Source: Streptomyces aidingensis (GTDB taxonomy: Bacteria > Actinomycetota > Actinomycetes > Streptomycetales > Streptomycetaceae). From it: a DNA stretch of 64,000 nt. Shown piece after piece: positions 23,981-31,720 of the stretch (positions are counted from its first letter, which is position 1; each line of letters starts with the position of its first letter). The notes under the pieces are model-generated. The model was not told the DNA's origin. It saw only the letters and a program-made list of their open reading frames with translations, and ran no database searches. The stretch covers positions 124,001 through 188,000 of the forward strand of contig NZ_FOLM01000010.1 of the NCBI RefSeq assembly GCF_900112355.1, given 5' to 3'. Made by a program: the position numbers and the translations under genes.

Positions 23981-25012
23981 ATGAATGAGGCAGCCCCCGC
24001 CATCTCCGTGTCCGGTCTGGTCAAAACCTTCGGCCGGACACGCGCCCTGGACGGCCTGGACCTTCAGGTCCGGCCCGGTGAGGTGCACGGCTTCCTCGGG
24101 CCCAACGGCGCCGGGAAGTCCACCACCATCCGCATCCTGCTCGGCCTGCTGCGGGCCGACTCCGGCGAGGCCCGCCTGCTGGGCGGTGATCCCTGGCACG
24201 ACGCCGTCGCCCTCCACCGACGCCTGGCCTATGTGCCCGGCGACGTCGAGCTGTGGCCCACGCTGACCGGCGGCGAGGCCATCGACCTGCTGGCACGGCT
24301 GCGCGGCGGTCTGGACAAGCGGCTGCGCGCCGAGCTCATCGAGCGGTTCGACCTCGACCCCACCAAGAAGGGCCGCTCCTACTCCAAGGGCAACCGGCAG
24401 AAGGTGGCCCTGATCGCGGCGCTCGCCTCCCGCGCCGAGCTGCTGCTGCTGGACGAGCCCACGGCCGGGCTGGACCCGCTGATGGAGGTCGTCTTCCAGG
24501 ACGTGATCAACGAGGCCCGCCGGGCCGGCACCACCGTGCTGCTCTCCAGCCACATCCTGGCCCAGGTGGAGAAGCTGTGCGACCGGGTGAGCATCATCCG
24601 GCTGGGCAGGATCGTGCAGTCCGGCACGCTCCAGGAGATGCGCCATCTCACCCGGACCACCATCGAGGCGGACACCGTCGAGCCGTCCGCCGGACTGGAG
24701 TCGCTGGCCGGGGTGCACGATGTGCGCGAGGAGGACGGCCGGGTGCGCTTCGCCGTGGACGGCCGGCACCTGGACGGGGCGGTCAAGTACCTCTCCGGAC
24801 TCGGCATCCGCAGCCTGACCAGCCACCCGCCGACCCTGGAGGAGCTGATGCTGCGGCACTACGGCGACGAGGTCGCCGAGATCGAGGGAGAGTCGGCCCG
24901 CGCCCGCGCCGCGGACGGCACCGCCCCGGCCGCGGCCCCGGCTTCCGGCACCGGCCCGGTCTCCGGCACCGGCTCCGGCTCCGGCTCCGAGAGCGACGGA
25001 GACCCCCGATGA
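23981..25012 (+). CDS. ABC transporter ATP-binding protein (drug-exporter type)
   Basis: A 343-residue ATPase. Walker A GPNGAGKST (about 40-49), a YSKGNRQKVAL signature replacing LSGGQ (about 132-142), Walker B LLLLDEPTAGLDP, then the H-loop in LSSHIL. The C-terminal accessory region (about 225-300) and a Ser/Gly tail resemble DrrA/polyketide-antibiotic exporters. The stop overlaps the permease start (ATGA). The ATG lies 2 nt from an inverted-repeat operator, pointing to control by the divergent GbsR-like repressor. The exported compound is unknown. Confidence 0.93.
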   Translation: MNEAAPAISVSGLVKTFGRTRALDGLDLQVRPGEVHGFLGPNGAGKSTTIRILLGLLRADSGEARLLGGDPWHDAVALHRRLAYVPGDVELWPTLTGGEAIDLLARLRGGLDKRLRAELIERFDLDPTKKGRSYSKGNRQKVALIAALASRAELLLLDEPTAGLDPLMEVVFQDVINEARRAGTTVLLSSHILAQVEKLCDRVSIIRLGRIVQSGTLQEMRHLTRTTIEADTVEPSAGLESLAGVHDVREEDGRVRFAVDGRHLDGAVKYLSGLGIRSLTSHPPTLEELMLRHYGDEVAEIEGESARARAADGTAPAAAPASGTGPVSGTGSGSGSESDGDPR

Positions 25013-26685
25013 GCACCGCCACCGCCGTCCGCCCGGACCAGCCCTCCGCCCCCGGCCGCGCCCCGCGCAACGGCGGCGCGCTGGCCGGTACCGGCACCCT
25101 GATCCGCTTCAACCTGCGCCGGGACCGCATCCGCCTCCCGGTGTGGGTGTTCGTCCTGCTGCTGATCACCCTGAGCACCGCCTCCAGCCTGGAGGCCGCC
25201 TATCCGGACGCCGCCGACCGGGCCAGGGCCGCCGAGACCATGAACAGCCCGCAGGGGCTCGCCATGAGCGGCCCGGCGCACTACCTCACCGACTACCACT
25301 ACGGCTCCATGCTGGCCCACCAGACGATCAGCTTCGCCTCGGTGCTGGTGGGCATCATGAGCGTGCTGATCATCACCCGGCACACCCGCACCGAGGAGGA
25401 GACCGGGCGCGCCGAACTGGTGCGGGCCGGCGTCGTCGGCAGGCACGCCCATCTCACCGCGGCGCTGTCGGTCGCGGTGATCGCCAACGCCGTCCTGGGC
25501 CTGCTGCACACCGCCGCGCTGTCCGGCTACTCGGCCGCCGGATTCACCGCGGAGGGCGCGCTGCTCTACGGGGCGCAGACCGCGCTCATCGGCATCGTCT
25601 TCGCCGCCGTGGCGGCGGTGACCGTGCAGATCACCCCGCACTCGCGGGGCGCCTCCGGCTGGGCCATGGCGGTGATCGGCGCCTCCTACGCGATCCGCGC
25701 GGCCGGTGACGCGGCCGGGGCGGACGGCTCCGCCTCCTGGCTGTCCTGGCTCTCCCCGATCGGCTGGGTGCTGTACACCTACCCCTATGTGGACAACCGC
25801 TGGTGGCCGCTGCTGATCTGCCTGGCCGCGATCGCGGCGCTGGTCTGGCTGGCCTTCCGGTTCTCGGTCCTGCGCGACCTGGGCGCGGGCCTGCGCGCCG
25901 CCAGGCCGGGCCGGCCCGTCGGCAGCGACGCCCTGGCCACGCCGCTCGGCTTCGCGCTGCGGCTGCACCGCGGCCTGCTGATCGGCTTCGCGGTCGGGCT
26001 GGCGCTGCTGGGCCTGATGTACGGCTCGATCCTCGGCGACGCCGAGGAGATGATGGAGGGCATCGACGCCCTGGAGGAGGCCGTGGCCGAGCTGGGCGGC
26101 TCCGTGATCGAGGCGTTCGCCACCATGATCATGATCCCGCTGGCGGTGGTGGCGGCCATCTACGCGGTGATGGCCCCGCTGCGGGCCCGCTCCGAGGAGA
26201 CCTCGGGGCGCGCCGAGCCGCTGCTGGCCACCGGTCTGTCCCGCACCCGGTGGCTGGCCGGCCATCTGGTGGTGGGGCTGGCCGGGTCCACACTGATCAT
26301 GGCGCTGGGCGGCTTCTTCTTCGGCCTGGCCGGTGCCGCCTCCTCGGACCAGGACGGGCTGACCATGGAGCTGACCGGCGCCGCGCTGGCCTATGCGCCC
26401 GCCTTCTGGGTGACGGTGGGGGTGGCGGCGGCCCTGATCGGCTGGCTGCCGCGGGCGGCGCCCGCGGCCTGGGCGGTCCCGGCCGGGGTGTTCCTGATCG
26501 GCTACCTGGGAGTGCTGTTCGACTTCCCGCAGTGGGTGATGAACCTGGACCCCTTCGGCCATGTGCCGGACCTGCCGTCCGCCGAGATGAACTGGACGCC
26601 GCTGGCGATCCTGACCGCGGTGGCGGTACTGCTGCTGGCCGCCGGTCTGGCCGGCATCCGCCGCCGCGACCTCGAACTCAAGTAG
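25009..26685 (+). CDS. ABC exporter permease (two-domain, ~12 TM)
   Basis: A 558-residue membrane protein with two similar halves of about six helices. Helix 1 is RLPVWVFVLLLITLSTASSL (about 44-63). TRHTRTEEETGRAELVRAG in the first half and PLRARSEETSGRAEPLLATGLSRTRW in the second are the two coupling loops that touch the ATPase. This internal duplication is typical of the actinobacterial polyketide/tetronasin exporter permeases. Start ATG overlaps the ATPase stop. A 12-bp hairpin follows 48 nt after the stop, closing the operon. Confidence 0.9.
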   Translation: MSTATAVRPDQPSAPGRAPRNGGALAGTGTLIRFNLRRDRIRLPVWVFVLLLITLSTASSLEAAYPDAADRARAAETMNSPQGLAMSGPAHYLTDYHYGSMLAHQTISFASVLVGIMSVLIITRHTRTEEETGRAELVRAGVVGRHAHLTAALSVAVIANAVLGLLHTAALSGYSAAGFTAEGALLYGAQTALIGIVFAAVAAVTVQITPHSRGASGWAMAVIGASYAIRAAGDAAGADGSASWLSWLSPIGWVLYTYPYVDNRWWPLLICLAAIAALVWLAFRFSVLRDLGAGLRAARPGRPVGSDALATPLGFALRLHRGLLIGFAVGLALLGLMYGSILGDAEEMMEGIDALEEAVAELGGSVIEAFATMIMIPLAVVAAIYAVMAPLRARSEETSGRAEPLLATGLSRTRWLAGHLVVGLAGSTLIMALGGFFFGLAGAASSDQDGLTMELTGAALAYAPAFWVTVGVAAALIGWLPRAAPAAWAVPAGVFLIGYLGVLFDFPQWVMNLDPFGHVPDLPSAEMNWTPLAILTAVAVLLLAAGLAGIRRRDLELK

Positions 26686-26733
26686 CCACCGGGCGAGTTG
26701 CTCCCGCCCCGCCTCCGCCGCCGGCCACCCGCG

Positions 26734-26771
26734 CAGGGCCGGGCTCCCGCCTCCCCGGAAGCCCGGCCCTG
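26734..26771 (+). terminator. 12-bp hairpin after ABC exporter operon
   Basis: 26734-26745 (CAGGGCCGGGCT) pairs exactly with 26760-26771; the loop is 14 nt. It follows the exporter operon and precedes the surface-protein gene. Confidence 0.8.
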
Positions 26772-26942
26772 CCGCCCCGTGCCCCCCGCGCTGCCCTTCG
26801 CTGCCCCCTTTCGGGCTACCGGACCACCCGTCGGGACGCCCTCCGGGTGCGGATACGGTCACGCGCTGTTCGCATGGCACTGACATCCCGTCACGCCGTC
26901 CGCCCGTGCGAGCGGCCCATCCACCCCGGAGGTCACCGTCCC

Positions 26943-27512
26943 ATGCGTGCTACCGAACGACTCCGCTCCCGCCCCGGCCGGCTGGCGCTGGGCGCGGCTG
27001 CGGTCCTGCTGTCCCTGGGTCTGTCCGGCCCGGCCGCCGCCGCCACGCCCGCCGCCCAGGACGACGGCAAGGTGCCCAGCGACGGCACCACCGTTACGCC
27101 CAGCCCGCAGTCCCTCACCGTGACGCCCGGTGTGGGCGGCGCGGGCGGCCAGGTCACCGTCAAGGCCACCTGCCAGCCCGCCAGCCAGGCCATCTCCGAC
27201 GCGTTCCAGTCGCCCATCACCCTGACCAAGACCAACGGTGTGTGGGCCGGCACCGGCTTCATCCGCACCAGCGGCCTGGTCCCGGGCCGGACCTACGACG
27301 TCCGGGTGTTCTGCGCCAACGGCACCACCCAGGTCGGTCACTTCACCTTCTCCCGCACCCCGATCGGCGGGGCGGCGGCCGGCTTCGGCGGCTCGCAGCA
27401 GAGCAGCGACTATCTGACCCCGCTGGCCATCGGCGGCGGCATCGCCGCGGCCGGTGCGCTGGGCTACGTCCTCGCCGCCCGCCGCCGCTCGGTGGGCAAC
27501 CACTACTACTGA
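26943..27512 (+). CDS. Secreted surface protein with C-terminal membrane anchor
   Basis: A 189-residue protein. A signal peptide ends near residue 34 (LSLGLSGPAAAA). The mature part (about 55-140) is an Ig-like beta-sandwich with QSLTVTPGVGGAGGQVTVKATCQPAS and a second Cys near 120 (VRVFCANGTT), a probable disulfide. The C-terminus has one hydrophobic helix (LTPLAIGGGIAAAGALGYVLAA) and RRR, a stop-transfer layout. No LPXTG is visible. It lies directly upstream of the class F sortase gene, so it may be the partner or substrate, or simply co-expressed. Confidence 0.75.
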   Translation: MRATERLRSRPGRLALGAAAVLLSLGLSGPAAAATPAAQDDGKVPSDGTTVTPSPQSLTVTPGVGGAGGQVTVKATCQPASQAISDAFQSPITLTKTNGVWAGTGFIRTSGLVPGRTYDVRVFCANGTTQVGHFTFSRTPIGGAAAGFGGSQQSSDYLTPLAIGGGIAAAGALGYVLAARRRSVGNHYY

Positions 27513-27620
27513 TCGCGGCGGCGGCCGACCACCTCGGCACCGCGCACCGCACCGCACCACACCGCCCGGCCGGTCCGGGCGGGGGCGGGCGCACCCCCGC
27601 ACCGGCGCCCCTCCCGCCCG

Positions 27621-27670
27621 CCTTCCCCCTCTCCTCTCCTCTCTCCTCTCTCCTTCCTCCTCCCCTCCCC
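27621..27670 (+). promoter_or_regulatory. 50-nt uninterrupted pyrimidine tract in sortase leader
   Basis: Fifty consecutive C/T bases, mostly CTCTCC units. In the transcript the tract contains several CCUCC-type sequences, and CUCCUU (27650-27655) is exactly complementary to the sortase ribosome site AAGGAG (27703-27708), so it could mask translation. Mirror-like symmetry would also allow triplex DNA. Function unknown. Confidence 0.6.
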
Positions 27671-27715
27671 GCCCCTCCCGTCCCGCCCGGCACATCAGCA
27701 GCAAGGAGCAGCAGG

Positions 27716-28960
27716 GTGACCCAGGTCCCGGAGACGCCCAAGGCCCCCGTACCGCCCGAGCCGCCGGAACCGGCCCGCCGGCCGGCCACCCGTCCGTCGC
27801 GCGCCGCCCGGCTGCGTGACCGGCTCGGTCTCCGGCGCCCGCGCCGCCGTCCGGGCCCCGGGTCGCCCTCCGCGCCGCCACCGGCACCGGCCGGAGCGAC
27901 CGCCGCCTCGGGACGGCGCCGCCGCCCACGCCCCCTGCACCTGTTCCGCTTCCTCCGCTTCGTCCGCTTCGTCCGGATCTTCCGGATCTTCCGCTTTCTT
28001 CGCTTCCTCCGGATCTTCCGGCCCGCCCGGCTTTTCCGCCTCTTCCGGCGCATCCGCCAAAGACTCGTCCACAGCCTGTGGACCGTGCCGCGCTCCGCCG
28101 TCGCCCGCTGGGCGGCGGCTGCCGTGCGTCCGGTGCGCTCCGGCTACCGGGCCGCCGACCGCGGCGTCCGCGCCCTGCCCTGGCACCGCCTGGTCCGGCT
28201 CTGCCGCGGCACCGCCGCGCTGACCCGGACCGCCCTGCTGCGTACCGGACTGCTGCGCCCGGACCCGGACGGGGACACCGCCCGCACCCGGCAGGATCGG
28301 CTGGCGCCGCGCAGCCGCCGCATGGAGGTGGCCGCCGTGGCCTCCGCCGTGCTGGTCACCGTGCTGACCGCCGCCATTCTCCCGGCGGAGGACTCCGTCC
28401 CGGCCACCGCAGCACCCGGCGCCGGCCTCCCGGAACGGCCCGGCACCGGCACCGGCGCGGGTGCGGGCGCGGGCGGCCTCGCCCCCATGCCCCGCTCCGC
28501 GCCCACCCAGGTCCGGATCCCGGAGCTGGGCATCGCCGTCGAGGCCTTCGGCGCCGATCTGGCCCCGGACGGCGGCCCGCCCACCCCGGCGGAGGAGGAC
28601 GCCATGCGCGCCGCCTGGTACGCGGGCGGCGTCGCCCCGGGCGAGGCGGGCGCGGCCCTGCTGGTCGGCCATCTGGACACCGCCACCGGCCCGGCCGCCT
28701 TCGCCGGCCTCGGCTCCCTTGAGCCCGGCGGCGTGATCGAGGTGGACCGCGCGGACGGCACCACCGCCGTCTTCGTCGCCGACGCCGTCGAGCAGTACCT
28801 GAAGTCGCAGTTCCCCGACGACAAGGTGTACGGCTCGGTCGACACCCCCGAACTCCGCCTGATCACCTGCGGCGGCACCTGGTCCCCGGACGGCGGCTAC
28901 AACGCCAACATCGTCGTCTACGCCCACCTCACCGCCACCCACCCCACCGCCTCCGGCTGA
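27716..28960 (+). CDS. Class F sortase with unusual Arg-hydrophobic N-terminal tract
   Basis: A 414-residue protein. The sortase domain occupies about 260-410: PTQVRIPELGIAVEAFGADL, a catalytic-His segment LLVGHLDT, and catalytic Cys in LRLITCGG. The active-site Arg usual in sortases is not obvious after the Cys (GGYNANIVVYA). A membrane helix lies at about 203-222 (VAAVASAVLVTVLTAAILP). The first 200 residues are very basic and contain a tract of about 12 Arg-X-X triplets (RFL, RFV, RIF, RLF) at about 78-113, encoded by a 9-bp array. GTG with AAGGAG 7 nt upstream. It likely processes surface proteins such as the upstream gene product. Confidence 0.87.
   Translation: MTQVPETPKAPVPPEPPEPARRPATRPSRAARLRDRLGLRRPRRRPGPGSPSAPPPAPAGATAASGRRRRPRPLHLFRFLRFVRFVRIFRIFRFLRFLRIFRPARLFRLFRRIRQRLVHSLWTVPRSAVARWAAAAVRPVRSGYRAADRGVRALPWHRLVRLCRGTAALTRTALLRTGLLRPDPDGDTARTRQDRLAPRSRRMEVAAVASAVLVTVLTAAILPAEDSVPATAAPGAGLPERPGTGTGAGAGAGGLAPMPRSAPTQVRIPELGIAVEAFGADLAPDGGPPTPAEEDAMRAAWYAGGVAPGEAGAALLVGHLDTATGPAAFAGLGSLEPGGVIEVDRADGTTAVFVADAVEQYLKSQFPDDKVYGSVDTPELRLITCGGTWSPDGGYNANIVVYAHLTATHPTASG
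27947..28054 (+). repeat. 9-bp-period array encoding (Arg-hydrophobic-hydrophobic)n
   Basis: Twelve units: CGCTTCCTC, CGCTTCGTC (x2), CGGATCTTC (x2), CGCTTTCTT, CGCTTCCTC, CGGATCTTC, CGGCCCGCC, CGGCTTTTC, CGCCTCTTC, CGGCGCATC. The sense strand is pyrimidine-rich. Confidence 0.95.
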
Positions 28961-29441
28961 ACGCACAGACGGCAGAACCGGCTCGGGCGGCGAGCCCGGC
29001 GGCACACCACCGCACCCCCGCCTGATCGCGCGCCTTCACCACCACCCGCCACGGTTCACCCCGATGCGCCTGCCGCCGGCCCGGTGCAGCGCGCCTCCGC
29101 GACCGTGGCCCGGAGGGCTTTCCCGCACCCGAGTACGAGACGCCGGATACCGGCCTCTATCTCCTGGACGAAGATCGCGTCCTGCCTGTGCGGCATGGGG
29201 GCCTGAGTCCGGCGCTCGCGGACCGCGCTCTGCGCACGGCACACCAGCCCGATGAGGCCGGTGTCCCCAGACTCCGGGGCCGCGCTTTCCCGAAGGCCGA
29301 ACCGCGCCTGCCGGTGCGGTCAATCTCTCCTTGACTCAGATATGGCAGCCAGGTACAGCACGTCATAGGCTGTTCTAGGCGGATTACCCGCAGAGATCAG
29401 CCCGGGGCAAGGACAGGACCCTCGCCTCACAGGAGGTCGGC
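28961..29441. other. Intergenic DNA, possible gene remnant
   Basis: There is no intact gene. A plus-strand segment (roughly 29130-29335) reads EYETPDTGLYLLDEDRV, continues open for about 68 codons with plausible composition and ends before TGA at 29333-29335, but it lacks a convincing start or known domain. Open frames on the opposite strand are equally unconvincing. This is the left edge of the defence island, so a decayed gene is plausible. Confidence 0.4.
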
Positions 29442-30722
29442 GTGCTGCTCAGCTTCCGCGTGGCCAATCACCGGTCCATCCGCGACGAGCAGGAGCTCTC
29501 GCTGGTCGCGACCGAGCACAACGAGCACACCGCCCGGGACACCGGCGTCCGGATCGAGGGGCGGTCCGTCTCGGTACTCCCGTCCGTCGGTATCTTCGGC
29601 GCCAACGCGTCCGGCAAGTCGAACATGCTCGACGCCCTCCGCTTCATGCGCAGAGCGGTCCTGAACTCCTTCGCCGACTGGGGGAAGGAGCAGGAGGGCA
29701 GAGTGCCACGCCATCCCTTCGCCCTGGCGCCGGAGGCCCGCGAGGACACCAGCCTCTTCGAGGTGGAACTGCTGCTCGGCAAGAGACCCGTCCGGTACAC
29801 CTACGGCTTCGAACTCTCCGACGAGCGGGTGGAGGCCGAGTGGCTGCACGCCTACCCGGCCGGGCGCCGCCAGGAGTGGTTCGACCGCGACGCCCGCCGC
29901 CCCGACGAGGGGGCCGAGGAGTTCCGCTTCCGGGGCACCGGGCTGCGCGGGCGCAAGGAGGAGTTCGTCGCCTTCACCCGTCCCAACGCCCTGTTCCTCA
30001 CCGTCGCCGCCACCATGAACCACCCGCAGCTCGCGGCGGTGCACCGCTGGTTCAGAGACAACCTGTGGCTGGTCACCTCCCAGCACGACGTGCGGGCCCG
30101 GACCGGCTGGACCAGGGACAGAATCGCCTCCGACGCGGCCTTCCGGGACCGGCTGACCGCCCTGCTGGTCCAGGCCGACCTGGGTATCACCGGTGTACGG
30201 ACCAATCCGGACACCGGAGAGGTGCACCTGCTGCACAGAGCCGGGGACGGCGCCACTGTGCCGCTGGACTTCTGGCAGCAGGAATCCCTCGGCACCCACG
30301 CATGGTTCGCCTTCCTCGGCCCGCTGCTGCACGTGCTGGACCACGGCGGCACGCTGCTCGCCGACGAACTCGACTCCAGCCTGCACCCGCTGCTGGCAGC
30401 CGAGGTCATCCGCCTCTTCCAGGACCGGGAAGCAAATCCGCGCACCGCCCAGCTCATCTTCACCACCCACGACGCGACGCTGCTCGGGCCGTCCGTGGCG
30501 GAGCGGCCACTCGACCGCGACCAGGTGTGGGTGAGCGCGAAGAACGCCGTCGGCGAGACCGAGCTGTATCCGCTCACCGCCGCCCGGCGCGCCGTCCGGA
30601 AGGACGACAATCTCGAACGCCGCTATCTGCACGGGCACTACGGCGGCATCCCGCGCATCGGCCCCGGTGATCTCGCCCGAGAGGTGGCGCTGCTGGAAGA
30701 GAAGCTGAGGCGGAGCGCGTGA
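29442..30722 (+). CDS. AAA-family ATPase, RloA/AbiLi-like
   Basis: A 426-residue ATPase of the AAA_15/AAA_21 (OLD-like, SMC-related) group. It begins MLLSFRVANHRSIRDEQELSL, the usual opening of these proteins. Walker A is GANASGKSN (about 53-61). Walker B and the following signature read LLADELDSSLHPLL (about 304-317), and the switch histidine is in IFTTHDATLLGPS (about 343-355). No nuclease domain is fused. The stop overlaps the RloB-like gene start as GTGA, so the two make a tightly coupled pair. In AbiL and related abortive-infection systems the ATPase is thought to restrain or activate the partner on phage infection. GTG with AGGAGG 5 nt upstream. Confidence 0.85.
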   Translation: MLLSFRVANHRSIRDEQELSLVATEHNEHTARDTGVRIEGRSVSVLPSVGIFGANASGKSNMLDALRFMRRAVLNSFADWGKEQEGRVPRHPFALAPEAREDTSLFEVELLLGKRPVRYTYGFELSDERVEAEWLHAYPAGRRQEWFDRDARRPDEGAEEFRFRGTGLRGRKEEFVAFTRPNALFLTVAATMNHPQLAAVHRWFRDNLWLVTSQHDVRARTGWTRDRIASDAAFRDRLTALLVQADLGITGVRTNPDTGEVHLLHRAGDGATVPLDFWQQESLGTHAWFAFLGPLLHVLDHGGTLLADELDSSLHPLLAAEVIRLFQDREANPRTAQLIFTTHDATLLGPSVAERPLDRDQVWVSAKNAVGETELYPLTAARRAVRKDDNLERRYLHGHYGGIPRIGPGDLAREVALLEEKLRRSA

Positions 30723-31654
30723 GCCCATCGCAGAAGCGCAGCCAGCAGCGTCGGGGCGGACGCCGTCGCGACCCGGACGCCGCCACCCCGCGTGGTGTCC
30801 GCCGGTCGCCCGGCTCGTACCCCGACAAGTCGGTCCGGGTGATCTATGTCGCCGCCGAGGGCGGCCGGACGGAGCGGGACTACCTCCGGCAGGTCGAGAA
30901 GAGCTACGGCAGGGGAGACGACGAGCAAGGGGTGCGGCCCTTTCGTTTCCACTACTGCGACCCCGGTCATGTCAACGGCTTGCGGCCCGAGGAGGCCGTC
31001 CTGCAGGTGGTGGCCGGGGCGAGCTCACCGGACGACGAGAAATGGGCGCTCTTCGACCGCGACAGCCTGGACAACCGTGACGCGGAGATCCCGGCCGCCA
31101 TGCGCCTGGCCGCCAGGAAGGGCGTCCAGGTGGCGCTGTCCCATCCGTCCTTCGAGCTGTGGCTGCTCCTGCACTTCCAGCACTTCACCAGTCAGGAGGA
31201 CGGGCGCGACGACAAGGTGAAAGAGCGGCTGCGCGGCCACAAGGACGCGCAGGCGTTCCGCGAGTACGACACCGGCTCCGGCAAACGCGGCAAGGGCCTC
31301 GACGACGAGCACGGCGCGGCCCTGCACGGCCGGGAGCACACCGCCGTACGCAACGCCCGCAAACTGGTGGACGCCTGCCCGCACGGCGGCTGCGCCGCCC
31401 GGACGGCCGCCACCGAGCCGATCGGCGACGCCGCCCCCGAGCCCTACGGGGAATGGACCGCCCGCACCGGCCACGCCCCGGACTGCGACCCCCTGCGACG
31501 TGACCCGTCCACCGACCTCTGGCGCCTGCTGGTCAGCCTGGGCATCGGCACGGAGGGCAGCAACAGCAAGGGGAGCACGAACCGGCGGAGCGCCCGGGAC
31601 GCGAAGAAGGTGCCCCATCAGGGCGGTTTCGCTCAGCGGCAGAAGGCCGACTAG
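30719..31654 (+). CDS. RloB/AbiLii-family putative Toprim-like effector
   Basis: A 311-residue protein. A basic N-terminus (1-32, many Arg) precedes VIYVAAEGGRTERDYL with E47. Then come WALFDRDSLDNRD with D113/D115 and SHPSFELWLLLHF (141-153). The E, DxD and SxPxFExW pattern is the hallmark of the RloB family and fits a Toprim-type metal site, implying nucleic-acid cleavage. A Cys/His group (C220-x-H-x2-C225 and H252-x3-C256) may hold zinc and is unexpected. The C-terminus is basic. It overlaps the ATPase gene by 4 nt and precedes hsdM by 66 nt; such pairs were first noted as restriction-linked ORFs beside type I systems. Confidence 0.83.
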   Translation: MSPSQKRSQQRRGGRRRDPDAATPRGVRRSPGSYPDKSVRVIYVAAEGGRTERDYLRQVEKSYGRGDDEQGVRPFRFHYCDPGHVNGLRPEEAVLQVVAGASSPDDEKWALFDRDSLDNRDAEIPAAMRLAARKGVQVALSHPSFELWLLLHFQHFTSQEDGRDDKVKERLRGHKDAQAFREYDTGSGKRGKGLDDEHGAALHGREHTAVRNARKLVDACPHGGCAARTAATEPIGDAAPEPYGEWTARTGHAPDCDPLRRDPSTDLWRLLVSLGIGTEGSNSKGSTNRRSARDAKKVPHQGGFAQRQKAD

Positions 31655-31720
31655 GCTTCCGGGGCCGTCCCCTCCCGGGAAGCCGGCTCCCGGATCAACG
31701 AATGAGCGAAGGATCGGTGC

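Noticed and set aside
28078..28722. 214-codon frame inside the sortase gene
   Set aside because: Out of frame with the sortase motifs; composition typical of shadow frames.
29442..31654. ATPase plus RloB pair as a PARIS (AriA/AriB) system
   Set aside because: AriB is DUF4435-type; here the second protein has the RloB pattern (EGGRTERDYL, SHPSFELW), so RloAB/AbiL is the better match.
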